The position numbers and the translations under genes are program-made. A DNA stretch of 64,000 nt. It comes from Chitinophagales bacterium. Lineage in GTDB: Bacteria; Bacteroidota; Bacteroidia; Chitinophagales; CAIOSU01. Below are positions 44,728 to 53,536 of the stretch, one piece after another. Where the stretch lies: positions 62,001 to 126,000 of the forward strand of contig JAGYJT010000004.1 of assembly GCA_018401955.1 (NCBI GenBank), written 5' to 3'. Each line of letters opens with the position of its first letter. Within the stretch, counting starts at the first letter, position 1. Below the pieces are notes generated by a model. It ran no database searches and had not been told where the DNA came from. It saw only the letters and a program-made list of their open reading frames with translations.

Positions 44728-46017
44728 ATGCATTACTACAGCACCAACAACCGAGGCCACCACGCTACCCTAAAGGAGGCCGTAACCCGCGGACAAGCGC
44801 CCGATAAGGGTTTGTACATGCCCGAGCGCATCCCCGTATTGGCGGATACTTTTTATAGCAACCTTAAAGGGCTGCCTTTTGAGGAGGTTGCCTTCAAAGT
44901 AGCTTGGGCCTTGTTTAGAGACGATATGGAGCTTCGCGATTTGAAGGCCATTATTGATGATAGCCTCAACTTTCCGATTCCGTTGGTGGAGGTTGAGGAA
45001 GATATATACAGCTTGGAGTTGTTCCATGGGCCCACGCTGGCGTTTAAAGATGTGGGCGCAAGGTTTATGGCGAGACTTTTGGGTCATTTTCTTAAAAACG
45101 AAGACAAGGAAGTAACCGTATTGGTAGCCACCAGTGGCGACACAGGTAGTGCCGTAGCGCATGGCTTTTTAAATGTGCCGGGCATACGGGTGGTGATATT
45201 GTACCCAAGCGGTAAAGTAAGTCCGCTGCAAGAAAAGCAATTGACCACCTTGGGCCAGAACATTACAGCCTTGGAAGTAGATGGTACTTTCGACGATTGC
45301 CAAGCGCTGGTAAAGCTTGCCTTTAGCGATGAGCAGTTGAACAAACGGGTTAACCTCACCTCGGCCAACAGCATTAACATTGCAAGGTTGATACCACAGA
45401 GTTTTTACTACCACTACGCTTGGAGCCAACTGCCCACGGGCAAGGACGATAAAGTTGTTGTGTGCGTGCCTAGCGGCAACTTCGGTAACATATCCGCTGG
45501 GTTAATTGCCAAGCGCATGGGTTTGCCAATACACCGTTTTGTGGCCGCCACCAATGCCAACGATGTGGTGCCGCAATACCTGCAAACGGGTGCTTATCTG
45601 CCTCGGCCATCAATTGCTACTTGCAGCAATGCCATGGATGTGGGCAACCCCAGCAACTTTGCCCGCATGATGGATTTGTACGGCAACAGCCATGACGCCC
45701 TTGCCAACGACTTGGTAGGCTATGCCATAAGTGATACTGATACCAAAGCGGCTATAAAAGAAATACAGCAGCGCACAGGCTACCTTACCGACCCTCATGG
45801 TGCTGTGGGTTACTTGGCATTGAAGCATTATTTACAATTGGATAAGGCTACAGGCATTTTCTTGGAAACGGCCCACCCTGCTAAATTTATTGAGGTAGTA
45901 GAAGAAGCAACCAGTAACAAGGTTGAGGTGCCAGAAGCATTGGCCAGTTTGCAACACAAGCCTAAGTTGGCGCATAAAATTGCTGCTGATTTGGAGGCCT
46001 TAAAAGCTTTTTTGTAG
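44728..46017 (+). CDS. thrC: Threonine synthase
   Basis: Converts O-phosphohomoserine to threonine with PLP. The 429-aa protein begins MHYYSTNNRGHHATLKEAV, has the PLP-lysine motif ELFHGPTLAFKDVGARFMAR, the phosphate-binding VATSGDTGSAVAHGF, and VCVPSGNFGNISAGLIAKRM. This is the class 1 ThrC found in most Bacteroidota. It completes the thrA-thrB-thrC route, though two other genes sit in the cluster. Confidence 0.97.
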   Translation: MHYYSTNNRGHHATLKEAVTRGQAPDKGLYMPERIPVLADTFYSNLKGLPFEEVAFKVAWALFRDDMELRDLKAIIDDSLNFPIPLVEVEEDIYSLELFHGPTLAFKDVGARFMARLLGHFLKNEDKEVTVLVATSGDTGSAVAHGFLNVPGIRVVILYPSGKVSPLQEKQLTTLGQNITALEVDGTFDDCQALVKLAFSDEQLNKRVNLTSANSINIARLIPQSFYYHYAWSQLPTGKDDKVVVCVPSGNFGNISAGLIAKRMGLPIHRFVAATNANDVVPQYLQTGAYLPRPSIATCSNAMDVGNPSNFARMMDLYGNSHDALANDLVGYAISDTDTKAAIKEIQQRTGYLTDPHGAVGYLALKHYLQLDKATGIFLETAHPAKFIEVVEEATSNKVEVPEALASLQHKPKLAHKIAADLEALKAFL

Positions 46018-46064
46018 GATGATATGTAATATGTTCCCTATTTTAGTGAAATAAAAACCACTGT

Positions 46065-46685
46065 ATGCGATACGCTATAATACTGCCCCTGCTGCTGATG
46101 CTTGGTATGGTTTCTTGTAAAAAAGACTCTGAAAAGGATGGGGATATTAACCAGAATAATTTTAGTGCCGAAGTAGTGATTAACGGTGATACCATCATCA
46201 TGGAACCTGCCTTGGTAGGCTATACCAATGCGGTTGGTGCCGGTGGTGGTGTAATTGATACGGTGGGCAATTACTTGTTTCGTCAGTTTACTGAGTTTGC
46301 CAGTGTAAACGATACTTTGCGTATTTATTTTATTGACATTTTTGCCACAGAGCCAACCGCCGCACAAAAAGAGGCCATTGTGCGGGCAGGTACTTTCCCA
46401 ACCGGCTATGGTACTTTTGATGTTATAGCGCCCGATGCCAATTTACTTTCAGGGGCAGCCATCGTTTATATTGATGCAAATGGTACCCGCTGGACCACCG
46501 ACCGCGACCCTCAAAACCAACCTAACTGGAGTTTTTTGGTAACAAGCCATACGCAAAACACGGTGGACAACTTTTCTGAGTTTAATACCAGCATGACTTT
46601 CAGTGCAAGACTGTACAATCCGCTCAATGGAAACTTTATTGATGTGCAGGCATTGCAAATGACCGCCAGAACAGTGCTGCCATAG
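46065..46685 (+). CDS. Hypothetical lipoprotein
   Basis: The 206-aa protein has a lipoprotein signal (MRYAIILPLLLMLGMVSC) followed by Lys/Asp-rich sequence (KKDSEKDGDINQN). The mature part is beta-rich and contains FSAEVVINGDTI, RIYFIDIFATEPT and MTFSARLYNP. No known family is evident; it may be a small surface or periplasmic lipoprotein. It converges with the UPF0316 gene at 46692 (6-bp gap). Confidence 0.68.
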   Translation: MRYAIILPLLLMLGMVSCKKDSEKDGDINQNNFSAEVVINGDTIIMEPALVGYTNAVGAGGGVIDTVGNYLFRQFTEFASVNDTLRIYFIDIFATEPTAAQKEAIVRAGTFPTGYGTFDVIAPDANLLSGAAIVYIDANGTRWTTDRDPQNQPNWSFLVTSHTQNTVDNFSEFNTSMTFSARLYNPLNGNFIDVQALQMTARTVLP

Positions 46686-46691
46686 TATAGG

Positions 46692-47282
46692 TCATTTCCG
46701 CAAAGGCAATAATCTGCGGAAAAAAGAAGGTTTTTGGCCATCTGCCAGGGTATCATACTCCGAAACATAGCGCACGTCTTCAATAGAGTAGAAGGCTTTT
46801 GGGTTGAACTCGGTAATGAGCTTAATCACATCGTCCTTTTTCTTTCTGGGTATTACCAAAAACAACAAGTTTACAGGGCCTCTCGCACCTTGGGCATCAA
46901 CAGTGGTAAGGCGGTATCCCTCGGCTCGCAAGCGCTCTATTAAAGCTATGGCAGGCTGTGCCGTTATGGTACGTATTACCACTTGCCCCATCGCTAAGCG
47001 CTCTTCAATAGACAAGCCGATGTAATTGCCTGCGGCAAAGCCTCCGGCCCAAGCTAGGTAACAAGCCCAGTTATTAAGGTTTTGCATTACCTGGCCAATA
47101 GCTATCAGCCAAATAAGTACTTCTACAAAACCCAGCAGGGGCGCAATATTCTTGTTACCGCGGCTGGTAAATACCACGCGCATGGTGCCTATGCTCACAT
47201 CCAACATGCGGGCGCAAAATATCAGCAAGGGTATTATCACCCAATTTACTATTGCAGGGTCAATGTTATCAAACCAATCCAT
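46692..47282 (-). CDS. UPF0316 / DUF2179 family membrane protein
   Basis: The 196-aa protein has about three N-terminal helices (VNWVIIPLLIFCARMLDVSI, LLGFVEVLIWLIAIGQVM, YLAWAGGFAAGNYIGL). The C-terminal DUF2179 domain follows, with FNPKAFYSIEDVRYVSE, the hallmark of YebE-type UPF0316 proteins. The function is unknown; the soluble domain may bind a ligand at the membrane. Separate from the neighbouring plus-strand genes. Confidence 0.92.
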   Translation of the reverse strand: MDWFDNIDPAIVNWVIIPLLIFCARMLDVSIGTMRVVFTSRGNKNIAPLLGFVEVLIWLIAIGQVMQNLNNWACYLAWAGGFAAGNYIGLSIEERLAMGQVVIRTITAQPAIALIERLRAEGYRLTTVDAQGARGPVNLLFLVIPRKKKDDVIKLITEFNPKAFYSIEDVRYVSEYDTLADGQKPSFFRRLLPLRK

Positions 47283-47340
47283 AGCCTACAAAGGTAGGGG
47301 TTGTTGGTTTCAATTCATTACAGCTGTCCCCAAACGGAGG

Positions 47341-47676
47341 CTACACGGTTATTTTCATGTATTCTTCGCAAGCTAAATGGCATTGGTGGCAGGCATCGGC
47401 GCATTGTTGGCAATGCTCATGGGCATGTTGGCGGCAAATTTCTTCGCACTGCAAGCACATGTCTTTGCATAGTTGTAGCACTTTATCGGCAAACCGTGAA
47501 TCGGTTGCCACAAACTGTGCGGTGAGCCTGCAAATATCTGCACACTCCCTGTCGGTAATAATGCAATCAGCCATGTGGCGGGCATCCTCGCCCCTTAAAC
47601 ACGATATATAGCAGTGCTCACAAGCGTTTGCGCAATCGTTTATCACTTTCAATATTGCTTCTTTGGTACTTAACAT
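47341..47676 (-). CDS. Four-helix-bundle copper-binding protein (Csp/DUF326-like)
   Basis: The 111-aa protein is packed with paired cysteines along its helices: CANACEHCYISC, ECADICR, LCKDMCLQCEEICRQHAHEHC and CQQCADACHQCHLACEEY. Csp proteins store many Cu(I) ions inside a four-helix bundle. No signal peptide is seen, so it is probably cytosolic (Csp3-like). No copper ATPase or regulator is adjacent. It is divergent from the small Rho-N-like gene. Confidence 0.9.
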   Translation of the reverse strand: MLSTKEAILKVINDCANACEHCYISCLRGEDARHMADCIITDRECADICRLTAQFVATDSRFADKVLQLCKDMCLQCEEICRQHAHEHCQQCADACHQCHLACEEYMKITV

Positions 47677-47774
47677 AGTGGTTGTTTTTTTTGATTTCTA
47701 CTTATTGGTGCAAGTATAGTGCCACTGATGGTATGGTAATTGGTACGCTAATGGTGGACAAACTATTTATTATC

Positions 47775-48020
47775 ATGTTTTTAAGACAATCAAATGTGAA
47801 AAACGAAGACCAGTACAAAGCGCTGAGACGTGAAGGTGCCAGCAAAGAAAAAGCGGCCCGAATTGCCAATACGCCCGATGCTGGAAAGAAAGGTGGAAAA
47901 GCGGGTAAGTATGAAGAGCGCACTAAAAAGGACTTGTACCAGCAAGCCAAATCAGTAGGTATTGAGGGACGCTCGAAAATGAATAAGGCAGAGTTGATTT
48001 ACGCCTTGAGGAATAATTGA
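47775..48020 (+). CDS. Rho termination factor N-terminal-like small protein (paralogue 1)
   Basis: I prefer the start at 47775 (MFLRQSNVKNEDQYKALRRE, 81 aa), because the residues upstream in the ORF track are unlike the family. The protein has GASKEKAARIANTPDAGKKG and then a Rho-N-like SAP-type helix-turn-helix DLYQQAKSVGIEGRSKMNKA. Such proteins are annotated as Rho-N or DUF7218 proteins and may bind nucleic acid. It is followed 19 nt later by a shorter paralogue. Confidence 0.75.
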   Translation: MFLRQSNVKNEDQYKALRREGASKEKAARIANTPDAGKKGGKAGKYEERTKKDLYQQAKSVGIEGRSKMNKAELIYALRNN

Positions 48021-48039
48021 ACCTGTAACAAACATAGTT

Positions 48040-48357
48040 ATGACAAACATTAACACTGAAAATAATGCCGATGGATATGAAAATACAGAGGCAGAAAACA
48101 AAGAAAAGGCGCAACGCAACCCGCAAGAGGATAAGCTGCACGACTCTCTGAAAGACCAAGGGCTTGACGATGAGGAGGCCGCTGCTATAGCCAATACTCA
48201 CAACGTTGGCTACGGCGATGGCGATGCACATATTTATGAAGCCATGAGTATGGAAGATTTGTACACAGCAGCCAAAGAAAAAGGCATTGACGGCTACTAC
48301 GATATGCGCCGCACCGACATTGTAGCGGCTCTTAAAGAAATGCGCACGGAGGACTAA
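48040..48357 (+). CDS. Rho termination factor N-terminal-like small protein (paralogue 2)
   Basis: This 105-aa acidic protein repeats the same plan: GLDDEEAAAIANTHNVGYGD aligns with GASKEKAARIANTPDAG of the upstream gene, and MEDLYTAAKEKGIDGYYDMR aligns with its Rho-N-like helices. It has an extra acidic N-terminus (ENNADGYENTEAENKEKAQR). The tandem paralogy suggests partners or a duplication. No Rho gene is near. Confidence 0.75.
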   Translation: MTNINTENNADGYENTEAENKEKAQRNPQEDKLHDSLKDQGLDDEEAAAIANTHNVGYGDGDAHIYEAMSMEDLYTAAKEKGIDGYYDMRRTDIVAALKEMRTED

Positions 48358-48453
48358 GTGAAGCCTTTCGTAGAAAAAACGTTTGATTAAGGCAGCCTTT
48401 TGGATACTTCTCCCGTTACCCCTATAGATTACGCAACACCAAACCTGTAACCT

Positions 48454-49356
48454 ATGAGAGCCTTTACCTTTTTGTTCGTGCTGTTTTCACTAGCTGTTTT
48501 TACCATCAATGTTAATGCGCAGTGCATTGATAGCACCTTAATTGACAGCACAGTTTCATGCCCTGCGGTTTTTGAGCCAGTTTGCGACTGCGATGGCAAC
48601 CAATATGCCAATAACTGTATTGCACTTAATGAGCACGGTGTAACATCATGGCACACAGGCGCCTGCCCAGTTGACAGCAATTGTAAGGCAGATTTTTCAG
48701 TTGATTTACAACCATCGTTGGTGGGATACAATGCCACATTTAGCAATCTGTCAGGGCTTACAGGGGTGGGCTATCTATGGACTTTTGGCGATGGCAATAC
48801 CAGCAACCTTGAAAACCCTACCCATTTATATACCTTGCCTGGCAATTATGTGGTATGCCTTGCGGTAAACGATACTACCAATAGTTGCACATCAACTTTT
48901 TGCAGGGTGGTGCAGTCTGGCAGCTACACTTGTGTTGATTCATCTAAAATTGACTCGTTGGCCATATGCCCTGCGGTTGTTGACCCAGTTTGTGGTTGCA
49001 ACAATGTAACCTATCAAAACAGTTGCCTTGCCGATGCGGCTGGCGTACAACGGTGGACTGAAGGGGTATGCACTGGCACAGGGGTGGGCGAAGTTAAGGG
49101 CCAATCAATTATGCTTACAGCATATCCCAATCCGTTTTCCAATCAAGTTAACATTACCGTTCAGCAAACTAGCAACCAGCCGGTTACCCTGTGGGTTACG
49201 GATTTGGCGGGCAAGCAAATTACTTTCATTACCCAAAACAACCATCAACAAAACCATTTTGTATGGAATGCAGCAGGTATGCCTAGTGGCTGTTACCTGT
49301 TGCACTATCAAAGCGGCACGCAATCGGGCGTTGAAAAATTGCTGTTGGTGAGGTGA
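48454..49356 (+). CDS. Secreted Kazal-PKD-Kazal protein with T9SS sorting domain
   Basis: The 300-aa exported protein has a signal (FLFVLFSLAVFTINVNAQ). A Kazal-like module (SCPAVFEPVCDCDGNQYANN to TGAC) and a PKD domain with the YLWTFGDGNTSN core follow. Then comes a second Kazal-like module (CPAVVDPVCGCNNVTYQNSC) and a type A tail (TAYPNPFSNQVNIT ... GCYLLHYQSG). Kazal domains inhibit serine proteases, so this could be a surface or secreted inhibitor. It sits just before a serine hydrolase and a metalloprotease, which makes a role in protecting or modulating proteolysis attractive. Confidence 0.82.
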   Translation: MRAFTFLFVLFSLAVFTINVNAQCIDSTLIDSTVSCPAVFEPVCDCDGNQYANNCIALNEHGVTSWHTGACPVDSNCKADFSVDLQPSLVGYNATFSNLSGLTGVGYLWTFGDGNTSNLENPTHLYTLPGNYVVCLAVNDTTNSCTSTFCRVVQSGSYTCVDSSKIDSLAICPAVVDPVCGCNNVTYQNSCLADAAGVQRWTEGVCTGTGVGEVKGQSIMLTAYPNPFSNQVNITVQQTSNQPVTLWVTDLAGKQITFITQNNHQQNHFVWNAAGMPSGCYLLHYQSGTQSGVEKLLLVR

Positions 49357-49403
49357 TTTTTTAGGTGATGTAAACTCTTTTTGTCAATTTTAGTCATACA
49401 TAT

Positions 49404-50726
49404 ATGGCTAAACTACCTCTACTTGTGTTCGCATTGCTAATAGCTGGTGCGAGTGCTGCGCAAAATCTTTATTTTCCGCCCAAAACTGGCAGTGCTTGGG
49501 ATACTGTTTCACCAGCTTCGTTAGGGTGGTGCACCGATTCTATTCCCCAGTTACTGCAAAACTTGGATGCAACCAACTCCAAAGCCTTTATTGTGCTCAA
49601 GGATGGTAAAATTGTGATTGAACATTACTTTGATGGCTTTACTAAAGACAGTGTTTGGTATTGGGCTTCGGCAGGCAAGAGTTTAACAGCCTTTTTAGTA
49701 GGCTTGGCACAAGAGCAGGGATACTTAAATATACACGACAAAACCAGCGATTATCTGGGCACTGGCTGGACCGTTGCCCCGCCCGCCAAAGAAGATTCCA
49801 TTACCATTTGGCACCAACTAACCATGACAACTGGGTTGGATGAAGGTGTGCCTGAACAAGATTGCACCGATGATACCTGTTTGGTTTATCTTGCTGATGC
49901 AGGTACCCGTTGGGCGTATCACAATGGCCCATATACCATTCTCGATGAGGTAATGGCCAGTGCTACAGGCCAAAATCTCAATATATTTTTAGCACAGCAG
50001 CTGCAGGCTAAAACAGGTATGACAGGGCTATATATAAAAAGGGCATACAACAACGTGCACTTTAGCACACCGCGCAGTATGGCTCGTTTTGGCCTGTTAG
50101 CCTTAAATAAAGGCACGTGGGAGCAAGATGCGGTGATGGCCGATACGGCATATTTTAATGCCATGACCAATACCTCGCAAAACATCAACCTTGGTTATGG
50201 GTATTTGTGGTGGCTCAATGGAAAAGCAACCTATCGCTTGCCGCAAACCCAGTTTACTTTCACGGGCTCAATAGTGCCAAATGCTCCTGCCGAAATGTAT
50301 GCCGCAATAGGCAGGGATGGCCAAATAATAAATGTGGTGCCGTCGCAGGGGTTGGTGGTAATAAGGATGGGAGCAGCACCTGCCATCAACTCACTGGTGC
50401 CTAATGCCTACGTGGACAGCATATGGAAATGGCTGAACCCAGTGCTCAATTGCACGGCTACGGCAATCCAATCTAACTACTTTAATAATATAGCCAAGGT
50501 ACACCCCAACCCAGCAAAGGGTTTAGTTAACGTTCAATTATCCACTGGGGCAACTGGAAGTTTTTTGATGTTAAATTTAACTGGAGAAAAGGTTATAGAA
50601 ACCAGCCTGTCACAACCGAACAACTATATTGATATTGGTAACCTAGCAAATGGGGTTTACTTTTACCAGATAACCAGCAACGGAACCAGTACAAATGGAA
50701 AATTGGTAGTTTCCAATAACCAATAA
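49404..50726 (+). CDS. Secreted class C beta-lactamase-like serine hydrolase with T9SS tail
   Basis: The 440-aa protein has a signal (LLVFALLIAGASAAQN). The beta-lactamase/PBP-like domain shows the SxxK motif in WASAGKSLTAFLVG, the YxN motif in YHNGPYTILDE, and GYLWWLNGKAT. The tail (VHPNPAKGLVNVQL ... GVYFYQITSNGTS) is a type A sorting domain. Class C-like folds include esterases and D-peptidases, so resistance should not be assumed. The surface location suggests a role in cell-wall or peptide hydrolysis. Confidence 0.86.
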   Translation: MAKLPLLVFALLIAGASAAQNLYFPPKTGSAWDTVSPASLGWCTDSIPQLLQNLDATNSKAFIVLKDGKIVIEHYFDGFTKDSVWYWASAGKSLTAFLVGLAQEQGYLNIHDKTSDYLGTGWTVAPPAKEDSITIWHQLTMTTGLDEGVPEQDCTDDTCLVYLADAGTRWAYHNGPYTILDEVMASATGQNLNIFLAQQLQAKTGMTGLYIKRAYNNVHFSTPRSMARFGLLALNKGTWEQDAVMADTAYFNAMTNTSQNINLGYGYLWWLNGKATYRLPQTQFTFTGSIVPNAPAEMYAAIGRDGQIINVVPSQGLVVIRMGAAPAINSLVPNAYVDSIWKWLNPVLNCTATAIQSNYFNNIAKVHPNPAKGLVNVQLSTGATGSFLMLNLTGEKVIETSLSQPNNYIDIGNLANGVYFYQITSNGTSTNGKLVVSNNQ

Positions 50727-50748
50727 CCAATAACTAATAACCCAGCCA
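50712..50748. repeat. CCAATAACC-type repeats before the YigZ gene
   Basis: ccaataaccaataaccaata and a following actaataaccc lie over the end of the serine hydrolase gene and its short spacer. They are the plus-strand orientation of the ttggttattgg family. Confidence 0.55.
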
Positions 50749-51357
50749 TTGTCGGAATCATTCAATACCATTGAAATCGCAACCACTGCCGAGCTGAAAG
50801 ACCGCGGCAGCAGGTTTATCGGTTGGGCCATACCCGTAACTAGTGAAGATGAAGTAAAAGAGCACCTAGAACACCTGCGTAAGGAGCACCCAAAGGCAAG
50901 GCATGTGTGCTACGCTTTCCGTATAGGTGCTGATGAACCGTTGGAGCGCAGCAACGATGATGGGGAGCCATCGGGTAGTGCCGGTAAGCCCATTCTCAAC
51001 CAAATATACTCAGTAGGTGTTACCAATGTGTTGGTAGCCGTGGTACGATACTTTGGCGGTACTTTACTGGGTGTGCCAGGGCTCATTGCCGCCTATAAAG
51101 GTGCGGCGGCTGAAGCGCTGGGTACGGCAAGCATTATTACCCATAAGGTGCTGGCGTGGTATAATATTACTTGCCCCTATGCAACTATGCACGAGGTAAT
51201 GAACCTCTTGAAAAAAGAACACGTTGTAATTGCAGAGCAAGAAATGGATACGGAATGCCGTTTTAAGGTGGCGGTGCCGCAAACAAAAGCAGAAAAACTT
51301 AACCAAGAGCTGGCAATCATTTTGGGCGTTAGCACTATCTTTATAGCGTATGCATAA
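50749..51357 (+). CDS. YigZ/IMPACT family protein
   Basis: The 202-aa protein uses a TTG start at 50749, the only start upstream of the conserved EIATTAELKDRGSRFIGWA. The UPF0029/IMPACT domain has ARHVCYAFRIG, the family signature SNDDGEPSGSAGKPIL, and NVLVAVVRYFGGTLLG. Its C-terminal domain is DUF1949-like. The role is thought to involve regulation of translation or stress. Its stop overlaps the metallopeptidase start by 8 bp. Confidence 0.92.
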   Translation: MSESFNTIEIATTAELKDRGSRFIGWAIPVTSEDEVKEHLEHLRKEHPKARHVCYAFRIGADEPLERSNDDGEPSGSAGKPILNQIYSVGVTNVLVAVVRYFGGTLLGVPGLIAAYKGAAAEALGTASIITHKVLAWYNITCPYATMHEVMNLLKKEHVVIAEQEMDTECRFKVAVPQTKAEKLNQELAIILGVSTIFIAYA

Positions 51358-53182
51358 AATACTACCTACCATATTACTATTGCTAGTTGCTTTAGTTTCG
51401 TTTGCCAAGCAATCACCCGGTGGTGAAGCGCTAGACCCGTTTGCAGATAAAGTTGCAACGTCGTATTTTCCAGGCGATGTGCTCGAAACCCCATATTCTA
51501 CCGAGCAAATGATAGCTTACTTGCAGCAAAAATTGGTGCATTTGTCGGCAGCCGGCGTTACGTTACAGTTAACTGCCCACAAGGTGAGCCCAGGTGGTGA
51601 GCATTTTACTTTCGATCAGTATTACAATGGCATACCGGTGTTTAACTCTCAGGTAAAAATTAATCTGGGTACTGCCGGCAAGGTCTATTCTATTTTTGAT
51701 AATAGTTATAGCAGCAACCATTGGAACGCAACGGAACTTGTGGATGCTGCGGCTGCCATAAGCCATTTACAATTTAACGAGTTGCTGGCAACCCAAACTG
51801 GTTACACCCAAGCAAATATAGAAGAGCATTCAACCATTGCCGAGATTGATGGTAAACCAGCAGTCTATAAATGGATGCAGTTGCACGACCCTAGCACTGG
51901 CGATTTTAGGCTTTATCTGTTGGATAAAAGCGGTGTAATAATTTATAACCGCGATTTGAATGCTTATTCAGGCGTACCAGCATCGGCATATGTTTTCAAT
52001 CCTGACCCATTAACAACTGCGCAAACAATTTATGCGGCACCGTACGTAGATAGCAACGATGCGAATACTATGGTATTGCGCGATGAGCGGGTATTGGTAA
52101 ACATTGATGTAACCTTGTCAGGTGGACGGTATTATCTTGAAAACGACCATTTTGTAATGACCGATTTCAGTGCGCCAAACCAAACGGTAGTGAGTAGTTC
52201 AACGCCATCTTTTCTGTTTACCCGCGCCGATACGGCTTTTGAGGAAGTAAACGCTTACTACCATTTGAATACATACCAAGCCTATGTATCGTTTATAGGG
52301 TATGGTAGCCTTACCCAAGAACAGATACAAGTAGATGCCCATGCCTTAAATGGAGCGGATAATTCGCAATTTTCTACTGGGGGTGGTTTTCCAAGGTTGT
52401 TTTTTGGCGATGGCGGCGTTGATGATGCCGAAGATGCTGATGTAGTGGTGCATGAGTACGGCCACGCACTAAGCTATGCAGGCTCGCCTGGAACTAATTT
52501 TGGGCAAGAGCGCAGTGCGCTCGATGAAGGTTTCGGTGATTATTTTGCGGCATCATACTCGCGCAGTCTTTCGTCTTACCGCTGGCAGCATGTATTTTCG
52601 TGGGATGGTAACAATGAATATTGGCTGGGGCGCGATGCCAATACGGCTAAAGTTTATCCGGCAGAGTTGACCGCCAGCATACACCGCAATGGCGAAATGT
52701 GGGCCACGGCTTTAATGCAGGTATGGTCGGCATTGGGGCAGGTTCAGGCTGATAAGTTGGCACTGCAAACCCTGTTTTCGTTGAGTAGCAACATGACTTT
52801 TACCGATGCTGCATGGGCTTACATACAAGCAGATAGCGCCATCAACGGTGGTGCCAACTTTGATGTAATATTCCCCATTATGGTGCAAAGGGGCTTTATC
52901 AATGGCGTAGGTATCGAAAAGGTAGCTAACTCAAACGCCCCTGCTGTTGAACTTTACAATTCTTATGGTTTTACCTTCAACAACGAGCCTGCATTGCTTA
53001 TTAATCATACTGGTCAAAGCGCTTCGGTGTTTGTATATGATATTGCTGGTAGGCTTGTTTTACAGGCTGATGACTTGGTTGGGCCCTCGCATAACATTGA
53101 TGGTGGCTTGCTTAAGCCAGGCACTTATCTGTTAAAGGTAAATGTTGGTGGCGCTACACAAACCTTTAAGCTCATTAAATAA
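51350..53182 (+). CDS. Secreted M4/M36-type zinc metallopeptidase with FTP propeptide and T9SS tail
   Basis: The 610-aa enzyme has a signal peptide (ILPTILLLLVALVSFAK), an FTP-like propeptide with FDQYYNGIPVFNSQVKI, and the zinc site VVHEYGHALSYAG (HEXXH about residue 368). The downstream Glu lies in ERSALDEGFGDYFAASYSR. A tail with AGRLVLQADDLVG and PGTYLLKVNVGG looks like a type A sorting domain. It should be a surface or secreted protease. The start overlaps YigZ by 8 bp, an odd pairing of a cytoplasmic and a secreted protein. Confidence 0.88.
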   Translation: MHKILPTILLLLVALVSFAKQSPGGEALDPFADKVATSYFPGDVLETPYSTEQMIAYLQQKLVHLSAAGVTLQLTAHKVSPGGEHFTFDQYYNGIPVFNSQVKINLGTAGKVYSIFDNSYSSNHWNATELVDAAAAISHLQFNELLATQTGYTQANIEEHSTIAEIDGKPAVYKWMQLHDPSTGDFRLYLLDKSGVIIYNRDLNAYSGVPASAYVFNPDPLTTAQTIYAAPYVDSNDANTMVLRDERVLVNIDVTLSGGRYYLENDHFVMTDFSAPNQTVVSSSTPSFLFTRADTAFEEVNAYYHLNTYQAYVSFIGYGSLTQEQIQVDAHALNGADNSQFSTGGGFPRLFFGDGGVDDAEDADVVVHEYGHALSYAGSPGTNFGQERSALDEGFGDYFAASYSRSLSSYRWQHVFSWDGNNEYWLGRDANTAKVYPAELTASIHRNGEMWATALMQVWSALGQVQADKLALQTLFSLSSNMTFTDAAWAYIQADSAINGGANFDVIFPIMVQRGFINGVGIEKVANSNAPAVELYNSYGFTFNNEPALLINHTGQSASVFVYDIAGRLVLQADDLVGPSHNIDGGLLKPGTYLLKVNVGGATQTFKLIK

Positions 53183-53215
53183 GCATACTATACCGCTTTT
53201 TGATTTAAGGCTGTA

Positions 53216-53536
53216 GTGCATTGCCTGCTGAATACAGCGTACTCCTTTAACCCTATTTTCTTACTGTTTACCGAAGGTTCAGTTGTTTCAAACGAAAAGC
53301 TAAAACCTTTCTATCGTTCTCAACGTAATAGGCTTGAAACCCTTACTAAAGAGACCGATAGTAGCGGTAATATTAACAGCAATAGACGAAAATGGAGGCC
53401 TGGCTCCGGTATTGAGGAGCTAGGTAAAGTAGGGTGCAGCCAGGCCGCCTTCGTTTTGCCGATGGTTACTTTTATCGACTGCTTGATTTTTTAAGAAAGC
53501 CCCATTTCGTTTACTCGGAGTGGGGCTTTTTCTTTT
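53216..53536 (+). ncRNA. Candidate structured small RNA with terminator
   Basis: The stretch ends in a strong rho-independent terminator and contains a conspicuous stem, ggcctggct (53397) with agccaggcc (about 53439). Shorter complementary strings flank it (cgaaaa on the 5' side, ttcgtttt on the 3' side; ctatcg with cgatag). It could instead be the 3' UTR of the metallopeptidase gene. It does not match tmRNA or SRP RNA: no CCA end, no GGTCAG or GGAAGCAGCC core. The 5' end is not determined. Confidence 0.35.
53496..53536 (+). terminator. Rho-independent terminator
   Basis: The stem aaagcccca/tggggcttt has a 16-nt loop and is followed by TTCTTTTT. It lies 314 nt after the metallopeptidase stop and about 180 nt before the next start. 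Confidence 0.85.

Noticed and set aside
53216-53494. 92-aa plus-strand ORF as a protein gene
   Set aside because: No signal, family or conserved motif; the terminator and stem suggest RNA instead.
53216-53536. tmRNA or SRP RNA
   Set aside because: No CCA-type acceptor end, tag ORF, or GGTCAG/GGAAGCAGCC core.
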